This document shows positions 17,489 to 25,702 of a stretch of DNA of 64,000 nt, piece after piece. The stretch's first letter is position 1. The number at the start of each line of letters is the position of its first letter. The notes below the pieces were generated by a model that did not search any database, was not told the DNA's origin, and saw nothing but the letters and a program-made list of their open reading frames with translations. Source of the stretch: Sphingopyxis sp. JAI108 (GTDB lineage Bacteria > Pseudomonadota > Alphaproteobacteria > Sphingomonadales > Sphingomonadaceae); assembly GCF_013410105.1 (NCBI RefSeq), contig NZ_JACCCJ010000001.1, forward strand, positions 1,054,001 to 1,118,000, written 5' to 3'. A program made the position numbers and the translations under genes.

Positions 17489-18597
17489 ACTTCGACCGGC
17501 CCGTCGGGGCCGAGGCGCCACCCGCAGCCGAGCGCGCGGGCGTCGTCGGTTTCGGACAGCGCCGCCACCGTCTGCCAGTCGTCGGCGCGCAGGCTGGCAG
17601 CGAGCGCGAGATCGTGGCCGAGCGGAAGGAAGATGCGGCGGTCGGCGTCGTTTTCGGCGCCAAGCCCCGCGTCGATCAGCGGATCGGGATAGAGCGAGAA
17701 GCCGATCGCCGATTCTTCCTGTTCGCCCACCGGGATCGCATAGGCGCCGCCGCGTCCGACTGCGTCGCCCTGGCCGGGAACGAAGATCTGGAAGCCGAAC
17801 CAGCTCTGATACGCGAAGCCGTGGCGTTCGGTGGGGTCGAGAGTCAGCGTGACGCGGTCGCGGATGGGCGCGGCGATCGCTTCGAGCGCGGCGATACGAT
17901 CGGTCAACGCACCCGATATGTCGAAGGCACGCAGGTCGGCGATAGCCTGATCGAAGGGGCCGGTCGCGCGGAGCAAAGGCAGATAGGCCTCGGCGCCGAG
18001 CCGGGTCAGCGCGCCAGCGTCCTTGGCGTCGAGCTCATCGCGGAGCTGCTGGATATCGGCATCCACCGGAAGGGGGCCGTTCGCGAGCAGGTCGACGACG
18101 TCGGGCAGGGTGAAGTCGATCGTGACGGGGCCGATGCCTGCGGCTTCGAGCGCGTCGATCGCGACGCTGACGATCTCGCGCGCCGCGGCGACGCTGTCGC
18201 TGCCGATCAGTTCGGCGCCGACCTGCAGCATCTCGCGTGCGGGACGGAGCTGGCTGGCGCGCAGCTTCACGACCTGTCCGGCGTAGCAGAGGCGCAGCGG
18301 GCGGGGCGCCTTGGCGAGCAGCGAGGTCGCGATGCGGCCAACCTGCCGCGTGATGTCGGGGCGCAGCGCGAGGGTGCGCTGCGACACCGGATCGGTGAAG
18401 CGCAGCAGGTCGCGCGTCGAGCGCTCGTCATCGCCGCCGAGCGTCTCGCGGAATTCGGCGAGCGGCGGTGCAACGCGGCCATAGCCATGCGCGCGCATGG
18501 CATCGACAAGCGCGCGGGTGACGCGCGACGCGGCTTCCGCCTGTTGGGGGAGGCGGTCACGCAAGCCTTCGGGCAGCAGGGCAGGGGCCTTGGTCAT
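17485..18597 (-). CDS. hisZ: ATP phosphoribosyltransferase regulatory subunit HisZ
   Basis: 370 residues, a catalytically inactive histidyl-tRNA-synthetase paralogue needed by short-form HisG in histidine synthesis. PEGLRDRLPQQAEAASRV is the N-terminal motif, FTDPVSQRTLALRPDITRQVGRIA corresponds to class II motif 2 territory, and the C-terminal anticodon-binding domain of HisRS is missing, as expected. GRGGAYAIP corresponds to the motif 3 region. Its partner hisG is not in the window. Located downstream of serA on the same strand, the arrangement seen in sphingomonads. Confidence 0.93.
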   Translation of the reverse strand: MTKAPALLPEGLRDRLPQQAEAASRVTRALVDAMRAHGYGRVAPPLAEFRETLGGDDERSTRDLLRFTDPVSQRTLALRPDITRQVGRIATSLLAKAPRPLRLCYAGQVVKLRASQLRPAREMLQVGAELIGSDSVAAAREIVSVAIDALEAAGIGPVTIDFTLPDVVDLLANGPLPVDADIQQLRDELDAKDAGALTRLGAEAYLPLLRATGPFDQAIADLRAFDISGALTDRIAALEAIAAPIRDRVTLTLDPTERHGFAYQSWFGFQIFVPGQGDAVGRGGAYAIPVGEQEESAIGFSLYPDPLIDAGLGAENDADRRIFLPLGHDLALAASLRADDWQTVAALSETDDARALGCGWRLGPDGPVEV

Positions 18598-18642
18598 GCG
18601 TGCGGCCTTAGGATGGTCGAAGAGAGTCAACAATCCTGAATT

Positions 18643-18722
18643 CCGTTCGCATCGAGCGAAGTCGAGATGCCGCAAAGGCATACACCGACGATGAGTGTCT
18701 CGACTTCGCTCGACACGAACGG
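18643..18722. repeat. dispersed palindromic element, family C
   Basis: Inverted arms of 28 bases at 18643-18670 (begins CCGTTCGCATCGAGCGAAGT) and 18695-18722, with 23 of 28 positions matching and several differences tolerated as G-U pairs. It lies between hisZ and serA. The core CGAGCGAAGTCGAGA is another motif commonly scattered in bacterial intergenic DNA. It could act as a processing or partial termination hairpin between the two genes. Confidence 0.8.
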
Positions 18723-18738
18723 GGATTGAAAGGCGGAT

Positions 18739-20325
18739 TTAGAACTTCAAACCCTTCACCGTCTTCACGCCGGGGAGCTGGCAGAGCTGCCACAGAAGCG
18801 GTTCGGGCATCGGCGAGTCAAGGCTGAGCAACAGCACCGCTTCGCCGCCAGCGCCACGGCGGCCGAGGTGGAAGGTGCCGATGTTGAGCCCCGCTTCGCC
18901 GAGCGCGGTGCCGATGCGGCCGATGAAGCCGGGCGCGTCCTCGTTGACGATATAGAGCATGTGGCCGTCGAGGTCGGCCTCGACCTTGATCCCGAACATC
19001 TCGACAAGGCGCGGGTCGCCGTTGCTGAACAGGGTGCCCGCGACCGAGCGGTCGCCCGCTTCGGTGGCGACGGTGACGCGGACGAGCGTGTGATAATCGC
19101 CGTCGCGATCATGGCGAACTTCGCGCACGTCGAGCCCGCGTTCGCGCGCGAGGTGCGGCGCGTTGACCATGTTCACGCTGTCCGAATAGCGGCGCATCAA
19201 GCCGGTGAGCACCGCAGCGGTGATCGGCTTGAGGTTGAGTTCGGCGGCGGCGCCCTCGACCTCGACCGAGATCGTCGTCAGATTGTCGTGGGCGAGCTGG
19301 CCGACAAGGCTGCCGAGCTTTTCGGCGAGGCTCATATAGGGGCGCAGCTTCGGCGCTTCCTCGGCCGACAGGCTGGGGACGTTGAGCGCGTTGGTGATGC
19401 CGCCGGTCAGCAGGTAATCCGAAATCTGTTCAGCGACCTGGATCGCGACATTGACCTGCGCTTCGTCGGTCGATGCGCCGAGGTGCGGGGTGCAGATGAA
19501 GTTGGGGGCGCTGAACAGCGGGTGGTCGGCCGCCGGCGGCTCCTGCGCGAAGACGTCGAGCGCCGCGCCGGCGACATGGCCCGACTCCAGCGCGTCCTTG
19601 AGTGCCGCTTCGTCGATCAGCCCGCCGCGCGCGCAGTTGATGATCCGCACGCCCTTCTTCGCCTTGGCGATATTTTCGGCCGAAAGGATGTTGCGCGTCT
19701 GGTCGGTCAGCGGGGTGTGCAGGGTGATGAAATCGGCCTTGGCGAGCAAGGTGTCGAGATCGGCTTTCTCGACGCCGAGTTCGATCGCGCGCTCGGGGGT
19801 CAGGAAGGGGTCGAACGCCACGACCTTCATGCGCAGGCCCAGCGCGCGTTCGGCGACGATGCTGCCGATATTGCCGCAGCCGATCAGGCCGAGCGTCTTC
19901 GAGGTCAGCTCGACGCCCATGAAGTCGTTCTTCGGCCATTTGCCCGCCTGCGTCCCGGCGTTGGCTTCGGGAATCTGGCGGGCGAGCGCGAACATCATCG
20001 CGATGGCATGTTCGGCTGTGGTGATGCTGTTGCCGAAGGGCGTGTTCATCACGATGACGCCCTTCTTCGACGCCTCGGGAATGTCGACATTGTCGACGCC
20101 GATCCCGGCGCGGCCGACGACCTTCAGGTTCGTCGCGGCGGCGAGCACGTCGGCGGTGACCTTGGTGGCCGAGCGGATCGCGAGGCCGTCATAGTCGCCG
20201 ATCATCGCGATCAGCTCGTCCTTGGTCTTGCCGGTGATGACGTCGACGTCGATGCCGCGCTCCTTGAAGATCGCGGCGGCTTTGGGGTCCATCTTGTCGG
20301 AAATCAGAACTTTGGGAGCGGTCAT
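18739..20325 (-). CDS. serA: D-3-phosphoglycerate dehydrogenase SerA
   Basis: NAD-dependent oxidation of 3-phosphoglycerate, the first step of serine synthesis. 528 residues, the long form: substrate/NAD domains (about 1-315) with GLIGCGNIGSIVAERA and catalytic Arg, Glu and His in NCARGGLIDE and CTPHLGAST; an intervening (ASB-like) domain (about 320-450); and a C-terminal ACT domain (about 455-528, HMLYIVNEDAPGFIGRIGTA), the site of serine feedback in relatives. serC is immediately upstream, hisZ downstream. Confidence 0.97.
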   Translation of the reverse strand: MTAPKVLISDKMDPKAAAIFKERGIDVDVITGKTKDELIAMIGDYDGLAIRSATKVTADVLAAATNLKVVGRAGIGVDNVDIPEASKKGVIVMNTPFGNSITTAEHAIAMMFALARQIPEANAGTQAGKWPKNDFMGVELTSKTLGLIGCGNIGSIVAERALGLRMKVVAFDPFLTPERAIELGVEKADLDTLLAKADFITLHTPLTDQTRNILSAENIAKAKKGVRIINCARGGLIDEAALKDALESGHVAGAALDVFAQEPPAADHPLFSAPNFICTPHLGASTDEAQVNVAIQVAEQISDYLLTGGITNALNVPSLSAEEAPKLRPYMSLAEKLGSLVGQLAHDNLTTISVEVEGAAAELNLKPITAAVLTGLMRRYSDSVNMVNAPHLARERGLDVREVRHDRDGDYHTLVRVTVATEAGDRSVAGTLFSNGDPRLVEMFGIKVEADLDGHMLYIVNEDAPGFIGRIGTALGEAGLNIGTFHLGRRGAGGEAVLLLSLDSPMPEPLLWQLCQLPGVKTVKGLKF

Positions 20326-20343
20326 GTCACTATTCCTCTACTC

Positions 20344-20424
20344 TCGTCATCCCCGCGAAAGCGGGGACCCAGTTCCAGCGTTGGCGACGGCAGCACTGGG
20401 TTCCCGCTTTCGCGGGAATGACGA
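20344..20424. repeat. dispersed palindromic element, family B
   Basis: Inverted arms at 20344-20373 (begins TCGTCATCCCCGCGAAAGCG) and 20395-20424, 30 bases with a few mismatches. Each arm contains its own small palindrome (CCCCGCGAAAGCGGGG), so a clover-like fold is possible. It fills the serC-serA gap. The TCATCCCCGCGAAAGCGGGGA core is a widespread intergenic repeat in many proteobacteria. Confidence 0.82.
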
Positions 20425-20430
20425 TGGAAA

Positions 20431-21561
20431 TTATTTGCGGAGTTCGGCGTAGGTCCAGTCGAGCCACGGACCGAGCGCTTCGATATCGGCAGTGTCGACG
20501 GTCGCGCCGCACCAGATGCGAAGGCCCGGCGGCGCGTCGCGATATCCCGCGATGTCATAGGCCGCGCCTTCGGCTTCGAGCAGGCCAGCGAACTTCTTGA
20601 TGAAATCCGCGTCGGCGCCTGCGACCGACAGGCAGACCGAGGTCTTCGAGCGGCTGGCGGGATCGGCGGCGAGGTGGCTCAGCCACTCGCGTTCCGAAAC
20701 GATCTTGTCGAGCGCCGCGGCGTTCGCGTCGCTGCGGGCTTTCAGACCGTCGAGACCGCCCAGCGACTTCGCCCATTCGAGCGCGAAGATCGCATCCTCG
20801 ACCGCGAGCATCGACGGGGTGTTGATTGTCTCGCCCTTGAACACGCCCTCGGCAAGCGCACCCTTGCTGACGAGGCGGAAAACCTTCGGCAGCGGCCATG
20901 CTGGGGTGTAATTCTCAAGACGTTCGACCGCGCGCGGCCCAAGGATCAGCACGCCATGGCCACCTTCGCCGCCGAGCACTTTCTGCCAGCTGAAGGTCGC
21001 GACGTCGATCTTGTCCCACGGGAGATGGTAAGCGAACACCGCGCTGGTCGCGTCGGCAAAGCTCAGCCCTTCGCGGTCGTCGGCGATCCAGTCGCCGTTC
21101 GGGACGCGGACGCCCGAAGTGGTGCCGTTCCAGGTGAAGAGCACGTCGTTCGACCAGTCGACCTCGGTCAGGTCGGGGAGCTGGCCGTAATCGGCGCGAA
21201 TGACGGTCGGGTCGAGCTTGAGCTGCTTCGCAGCATCGGTGACCCAGCCCTCGCCGAAGCTTTCCCACGCGAGTGTCGTCACCGGCTTGGCGCCGAGCAT
21301 CGTCCACATCGCCATCTCGAATGCGCCGGTGTCAGAGCCGGGGACAATGCCGATGCGGTGCGTGTCGGGGAGCTGCAGCATCTCGCGCATCAAGTCGATG
21401 CAATAGGCGAGGCGCGTCTTCCCGATCTTGGCGCGGTGCGAGCGGCCCAGTGATTCGGTTGCGATTTTGGAGGCGTCCCAGACCGGCGGCTTGGCGCAGG
21501 GTCCGGAAGAAAAATATGGGCGCGCAGGGCGCACTTGTGGCGTCGTCACTTCACTCATCAT
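20431..21561 (-). CDS. serC: phosphoserine aminotransferase SerC
   Basis: Converts 3-phosphohydroxypyruvate to phosphoserine with glutamate; PLP enzyme. 376 residues, alphaproteobacterial type: FSSGPCAKPP at the start, PGSDTGAFEMAMW, FTWNGTTSGVRVP, and the PLP-Lys in ATFSWQKVLGGEGGHG. Two adjacent ATGs (21561, 21558); AAGGAGAG sits upstream and better fits the second. The ribosome site is inside a small hairpin of the leader (see 21562-21608). First gene of the serC-serA-hisZ row. Confidence 0.96.
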   Translation of the reverse strand: MMSEVTTPQVRPARPYFSSGPCAKPPVWDASKIATESLGRSHRAKIGKTRLAYCIDLMREMLQLPDTHRIGIVPGSDTGAFEMAMWTMLGAKPVTTLAWESFGEGWVTDAAKQLKLDPTVIRADYGQLPDLTEVDWSNDVLFTWNGTTSGVRVPNGDWIADDREGLSFADATSAVFAYHLPWDKIDVATFSWQKVLGGEGGHGVLILGPRAVERLENYTPAWPLPKVFRLVSKGALAEGVFKGETINTPSMLAVEDAIFALEWAKSLGGLDGLKARSDANAAALDKIVSEREWLSHLAADPASRSKTSVCLSVAGADADFIKKFAGLLEAEGAAYDIAGYRDAPPGLRIWCGATVDTADIEALGPWLDWTYAELRK

Positions 21562-21608
21562 AGTCTCTCCTTGCAGAGAGCTCGCGCGGCGTTGGGACCG
21601 CGTGGCCC
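21562..21608 (-). ncRNA. serC leader, candidate serC RNA motif
   Basis: The 5' leader contains GGTCCCAACGCCGCGCGAG and then a hairpin CTCTC-TGCAAG-GAGAG whose 3' arm is the ribosome site AAGGAGAG. A structured element called the serC RNA motif has been described upstream of serC in alphaproteobacteria; the sequence and position fit my memory of it. If so, folding would hide the ribosome site and control serC-serA translation. The ligand, if any, is unknown. Confidence 0.55.
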
Positions 21609-21615
21609 GGCGCCG

Positions 21616-21643
21616 CGTTTAGGGGCGGGGGCGCAACTGTCAA
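21616..21643 (-). promoter_or_regulatory. serC promoter
   Basis: On the minus strand TTGACA (21638-21643), a consensus -35, and TAAACG (21616-21621) are 16 bases apart. The predicted transcript would start near 21608, exactly at the structured leader. Confidence 0.55.
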
Positions 21644-21729
21644 ACAAATTGCACGGGCCGCGCGAAATTTTCGACGAGCCGATGAAAAGGTATACAGCTT
21701 GTTAACCATTTCGTCGGCAATTTGACGCC

Positions 21730-22431
21730 ATGCCGATCCCGACCTTCTTGAAGCCCCGGATCCTGATCGCAGCCACCGTGGCGCTGGCGCTTTCCGCCTG
21801 TTTCGGGGCGCCCGAGGCGATGAAGAACGGTGGCGGGAAGCGGACGTCGGCAAGCAAGCCGAACCGCCCGCAAGTGATAGGCTCTCCCTCCTTCACCAGC
21901 GCCGAAGCCCAGCAATGCGCCTTCGACCTCAAACAGGCCGGCGTGCGCTTCACGCCGCTTCCGAACCAGGACCATGGCGGCGGCTGTACCTCGATCGACT
22001 CGATCAAGCTGCTCGACGTCGGCGTGCCGGTGTCGGGGCTCGGCGCGATGACCTGTCCGCTCGCCCGCAATTTTGCGGCCTGGGCGCAATATGCGGTGAA
22101 GCCCGCCGCACGGAAATATTTCGGGACCGAGGTCGTGAAGATCGAGACCTTCGGAACCTATAGCTGCCGTAACATCTACGGGGGCCGTTCGGGCCGCCTG
22201 TCGCAGCACGCCTATTCGAACGCGATCGATGTTTCGGGATTTGTGCTCGCCGACGGGCGCCGCATCATGCTCGACGGCGGGTGGACGGGCGACCGGTCGT
22301 CGCAGGATTTCCTCCGCGCGCTGCACAAATCGGGCTGCCGCCGCTTCGGCACCGTACTCGGCCCCGACTATAACGCCGCCCACTATAATCATTTCCATTT
22401 CGACATGAGCGGCAACGGCTACTGCCGTTAG
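21730..22431 (+). CDS. extensin-family lipoprotein (putative peptidoglycan D-Ala peptidase)
   Basis: 233 residues. Signal peptide with lipobox LSAC (Cys about 24) predicts a lipoprotein. The Extensin_C-like domain spans about 55-233: CAFDLKQAGVRFTPLP, GAMTCPLARNFAAW, GTYSCRNIYGG, then the metal-binding blocks SQHAYSNAIDVSGF and HYNHFHFDM with His/Asp ligands like those of LAS/VanY-type peptidases. Seven or more Cys in the mature part suggest disulfides. Divergent from serC. A membrane-anchored paralogue is at 56036-56752. Confidence 0.9.
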   Translation: MPIPTFLKPRILIAATVALALSACFGAPEAMKNGGGKRTSASKPNRPQVIGSPSFTSAEAQQCAFDLKQAGVRFTPLPNQDHGGGCTSIDSIKLLDVGVPVSGLGAMTCPLARNFAAWAQYAVKPAARKYFGTEVVKIETFGTYSCRNIYGGRSGRLSQHAYSNAIDVSGFVLADGRRIMLDGGWTGDRSSQDFLRALHKSGCRRFGTVLGPDYNAAHYNHFHFDMSGNGYCR

Positions 22432-22486
22432 CGACGTCCATTGCGGGCCCTTCGACTGCCTTGCAGGCGATCAGGATCAACTCGCG

Positions 22487-22578
22487 CATTGCGCGAGCGA
22501 AGCAATCTCCAGCCATCGGTCTCGCGCTGTCCCGCGCGCAGGAGATTGCCGCGTCGCCTGCGGCTCCTTGCAATGACG
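22487..22578. repeat. diverged palindromic element related to family A
   Basis: Arms CATTGCGCGAGCGAAGCAAT...(22487-22510) and GGAGATTGCC...CTTGCAATGACG (22541-22578) pair imperfectly. The ends CATTGC/GCAATG and the AAGCAATC core match family A, but the middle differs (CGGCTCC/CCTGCGG). The upstream stretch 22450-22485 also looks like repeat debris. The gap 22432-22639 holds nothing else apart from a short palindrome AGCGGCTAGCCGCT just before the LOG gene. Confidence 0.6.
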
Positions 22579-22639
22579 GGGAAGGGGACCTGTTGCCGCT
22601 GACTTGGCAAAGTCACGCGAAGCGGCTAGCCGCTCGCTA

Positions 22640-23512
22640 ATGGCAGAAGATAAACAACCCCATCGTTCGCGTTTCCACAAGGCCAAGGACGACGCGCAGT
22701 TCGCCAAGCAGGCGACCACCACCCCGCAGACGGCGGACCCCGCGTACAAGCTCGCGTTTCAGGACAATGATTTCCTGTTGCGCGAGGATCTGCGTCCCGT
22801 CCGTTTCCAGCTGGAGTTGCTCAAGCCCGAGTTGCTGCTCGATGAAGCGGGGATCGAATCGACGCTCGTCGTCTATGGCTCGGCGCGCATTCCCGAACCG
22901 TCGCAGGCCGACGCGCTCGAGGCCGCGGCGACCGATGACGCCACGCGCAACATCGCGCGCCGGCTGAAGGCGAAGGCGAAATATTATGACGAGGCGCGCT
23001 CGCTCGCCCGGCTCGCAAGCCAATATCCGTGCGACGACAAGGGCTGCCGGCATTTCGTCGTATGTTCGGGCGGCGGGCCGTCGATCATGGAGGCGGCAAA
23101 TCGCGGCGCCGACGACGAGGGCCGCGAATCGATCGGGCTCAACATCGTGCTGCCGCACGAGCAGGCGCCGAACCGCTTCGTTACACCGTCATTGAGCTTC
23201 CAGTTCCACTATTTCGCGCTGCGCAAGATGCACTTCCTGCTTCGCGCGCGCGCGGTCTGCGTCTTTCCGGGCGGCTTCGGCACGTTCGACGAGATGTTCG
23301 AGCTGTTGACGCTGATCCAGACCGGCAAGATCAAGCCGATCCCGATCGTGCTGTTCGGCAAGGAGTTCTGGCAGCGCGTCGTCAATTTCGAGGCGCTGGT
23401 CGAGGAGGGCGTGGTCAGTGCGCGCGACCTCGATCTCTTCCAGTTTGTCGAGACGGCGGATGAGGCGTGGAAGATCGTTACGGACTTCTACGCGAACATC
23501 GACGATCATTGA
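22640..23512 (+). CDS. LOG-family (TIGR00730) Rossmann protein
   Basis: 290 residues from the ATG at 22640; an in-frame TTG at 22604 is an alternative with no better support. Contains the LOG signature: VVCSGGGPSIMEAANRGA for nucleotide binding and PGGFGTFDEMFE (the PGGxGTxxE motif) for the phosphoribohydrolase site. Family members release free base from nucleoside 5'-monophosphates (cytokinin activation in plants) or act as PpnN-like nucleosidases. The extra N-terminal 90 residues mark the longer bacterial branch. No operon partner. Confidence 0.9.
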   Translation: MAEDKQPHRSRFHKAKDDAQFAKQATTTPQTADPAYKLAFQDNDFLLREDLRPVRFQLELLKPELLLDEAGIESTLVVYGSARIPEPSQADALEAAATDDATRNIARRLKAKAKYYDEARSLARLASQYPCDDKGCRHFVVCSGGGPSIMEAANRGADDEGRESIGLNIVLPHEQAPNRFVTPSLSFQFHYFALRKMHFLLRARAVCVFPGGFGTFDEMFELLTLIQTGKIKPIPIVLFGKEFWQRVVNFEALVEEGVVSARDLDLFQFVETADEAWKIVTDFYANIDDH

Positions 23513-23537
23513 CGGCCGTCGCTCTCGCGGGCGCGGC

Positions 23538-23966
23538 TTATTTCGACTGTTCTTCCAGATACAGGATCAGCGCCTTGCGATCGGTGGGATCGATCACGCC
23601 GGCAAAGGCCATGCGCGTGCCCGGCACATCCTTCATCGGCGCTTTCAGATAGGCGTCGAGGGCGGCCTCGTCCCAAACGCCGCCCTTTGCCTTCATCGCT
23701 CCCGAATAGGAAAAATCGGGCTTCGAGGCCACCGCAGCATCGACGACGCCGTGCAGATTGGGGCCGATGCCGTTGGATCCACCCTGTTCGGCCGTGTGGC
23801 AAGCGACGCAGCGCCGGAAGACCTGCTCGCCCATCGCCGCCGTCGGCGCAACGGCAGGGGTTTCGACCGCCGCTTCACCGCCCGGGGCGTTGTCGGCGGG
23901 GGGCTCGCTCTTGCCGCAACCGGCAAGCGCCAAGGCGCCCGCCAGCAGGACGGGCGCGAGCCGCAT
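23538..23966 (-). CDS. c-type cytochrome lipoprotein
   Basis: 142 residues. The start overlaps the upstream cytochrome stop in TAATG, so the two are coupled. The N-terminus MRLAPVLLAGALALAGC is a lipoprotein signal (Cys 17). The heme site is FRRCVACHTAEQGG and the axial Met is in GTRMAFAGV, a class I cytochrome c with GIGPNLHGV between. Periplasmic electron carrier attached to a membrane by lipid. The pair likely serves a terminal oxidase elsewhere. Confidence 0.92.
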   Translation of the reverse strand: MRLAPVLLAGALALAGCGKSEPPADNAPGGEAAVETPAVAPTAAMGEQVFRRCVACHTAEQGGSNGIGPNLHGVVDAAVASKPDFSYSGAMKAKGGVWDEAALDAYLKAPMKDVPGTRMAFAGVIDPTDRKALILYLEEQSK

Positions 23967-24616
23967 TATTTCTTGGCTTCGGCCGGGGCAGGGGCTGCGG
24001 CGTCCGCGGCCGGAGCTGCCGCGCCTTCGCTCGCCGGGGCCGCGGCTTCGCCTTCCGCCGGAGCGGCGCCCGCTTCCTCCGCCGCAGGTGCGGCTTCGGC
24101 GGCGGGCAGCGGCAGGTTCGACCCCTGGCTGTTCAGATAGACGATCAGGTTGGCGCGATCTTCGGGGCTGCTGAGGCCCGCGAACGACATCTTGGTGCCC
24201 GGGGCATATTTGCGCGGACTCTTCAGCCATTCGTCCATGCCAGCGAAGTCCCAATTACCTGGAACGCCCTTGAGCGCGGCCGAATAATCGAAGCCCGGAA
24301 CATGGCCGTGAGGCTTGCCGAGAGCGCCCCACAGATTCGGGCCGATGCCGTTGGCGCCGCCCGAATTGACCGTGTGGCACGCAGCGCATTTCGCGAATAC
24401 CGCTTCGCCCTTTGCCGGGTCGGCGGCGGCGAGGAGATTGGGGAGCGGCACGGCCGATTCGCCACCACCGGCGCCGGCTTCGGCGTCTTCGATCGGATAA
24501 CCGGGCTTTTCGGGGGCATGGCTGGCGAACAGCATCTGCGACCCGATCGTCAGGCCCAGCGCGCAAATGCCGGCGAACAGTACCCAGCCGGCAATAGTAT
24601 TGTTGCGATCGTCCAT
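23966..24616 (-). CDS. membrane-anchored c-type cytochrome (CycM-like) with Ala-rich tail
   Basis: 216 residues. One uncleaved N-terminal TM segment (about 10-32) anchors a class I cytochrome domain (about 65-168): heme site FAKCAACHTVNSGG, GIGPNLWG and axial Met in GTKMSFAGL. This is the CycM/cytochrome c552 layout that links bc1 to the aa3 oxidase in alphaproteobacteria. The last 45 residues are Ala/Glu/Pro only, a flexible extension of unknown role. Coupled to the lipoprotein cytochrome downstream. Confidence 0.93.
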   Translation of the reverse strand: MDDRNNTIAGWVLFAGICALGLTIGSQMLFASHAPEKPGYPIEDAEAGAGGGESAVPLPNLLAAADPAKGEAVFAKCAACHTVNSGGANGIGPNLWGALGKPHGHVPGFDYSAALKGVPGNWDFAGMDEWLKSPRKYAPGTKMSFAGLSSPEDRANLIVYLNSQGSNLPLPAAEAAPAAEEAGAAPAEGEAAAPASEGAAAPAADAAAPAPAEAKK

Positions 24617-24802
24617 GCTCTAGCAGCCCCGTTAGCTGGCGCCCGCTTGCCGGACGCATCTTTGATTTGGAGGCTCCCTTAATGGTGCGGCGACGGCGGC
24701 GCAAGGGGATGAAATCGCCCGAAGAGCCGAAGGCCGAAGGTCCGGTTGCGCGCGGCAGGCGGGAAGGCTATGCGCCGCGGCTCCACCCTGGGAAGGCAAT
24801 CG

Positions 24803-25696
24803 ATGGGCAGCTATTCGGCTTCGGCGCAGCATCTGGTCGACGAAATGCGGGCGATGGCGCTCGCCGAGCCCGCGCGCGGGCTGGCGTTTCAGGGCGCTCC
24901 CGGCGCGAACAGCGACCTTGCCGCGCGCGAATATGATCCCAACTCGCTACCGATGCCCTGCTATGCGTTCGAGGACGCGATTGACGCCGTGCGCGAAGGC
25001 CGCGTCGACCGCGCGATCATCCCGATCGAGAACAGTCTGCACGGCCGCGTCGCCGATATCCATTTCCTGCTCCCCGAATCGGGCCTGTCGATCGTCGGCG
25101 AGCATTTCCTGCCGATCCGGTATGGCCTGATGAGCCGCGACCTGGGGCCGGTGACGCGCGCGATGAGCCACGAACAGGCACTCGGGCAATGCCGCCACTG
25201 GCTGCGCGCCAACAATATCGCGCCCGTCGCGCACAGCGACACCGCGGGCGCGGCGGCGTGGGTCGCCGACAGCGACGAAGTCGGCCTCGCCGCGCTCGCG
25301 CCGCCGCACGCGGCGGATCTTTATGGCCTGACGCTCCACGGCACCGGCATGGAGGATGCCGACCATAATATGACGCGCTTCGTTGTGCTCGCGCGTGAAC
25401 CGCTGCTCGATTTTTCGGCGATCGAAGGGCCGGTGATGACGACCTTCATGTTCGAGGTGAAGAATATCCCCGCCGCGCTATACAAGGCGCTCGGCGGCTT
25501 TGCGACCAACGGCGTCAACATGACCAAGCTCGAAAGCTATCAGACCGGCGGCAGCTTTGCGGCGACGCAATTTTATGCCGATATCGTCGGTGCGCCGGGC
25601 GACGAACGGATCGACCGCGCGCTCGAGGAGCTGGATTTCCAGACCAAGTCGCTGCGCCTGCTCGGCACCTATGCGCAGGCGCGGGTGCGGCCCTAG
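24803..25696 (+). CDS. pheA: prephenate dehydratase PheA
   Basis: Converts prephenate to phenylpyruvate in phenylalanine synthesis. 297 residues from the ATG at 24803, chosen because GGAAGG is six bases upstream; a TTG at 24746 would add 19 residues. The catalytic domain (about 22-205) shows LAFQGAPGANSDLAAREY, IPIENSLHGRVADIH and NMTRFVVLARE (the Thr-Arg-Phe motif). The C-terminal ACT domain (about 215-290) has GALYKALGGFATNGVNMTKLES-like wording, the phenylalanine-sensing ESRP region. Monofunctional, no chorismate mutase fusion. Confidence 0.95.
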   Translation: MGSYSASAQHLVDEMRAMALAEPARGLAFQGAPGANSDLAAREYDPNSLPMPCYAFEDAIDAVREGRVDRAIIPIENSLHGRVADIHFLLPESGLSIVGEHFLPIRYGLMSRDLGPVTRAMSHEQALGQCRHWLRANNIAPVAHSDTAGAAAWVADSDEVGLAALAPPHAADLYGLTLHGTGMEDADHNMTRFVVLAREPLLDFSAIEGPVMTTFMFEVKNIPAALYKALGGFATNGVNMTKLESYQTGGSFAATQFYADIVGAPGDERIDRALEELDFQTKSLRLLGTYAQARVRP

Positions 25697-25702
25697 GCCG
25701 CC

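Noticed and set aside
20344..20424. CRISPR-like repeated hairpin
   Set aside because: A single inverted repeat, no regular repeat-spacer array and no cas genes in the window.
24667..24936. 89-codon frame starting before pheA with a fair ribosome site
   Set aside because: It overlaps the pheA coding region in another frame, ends in Arg-rich nonsense and has no homology I recognise.
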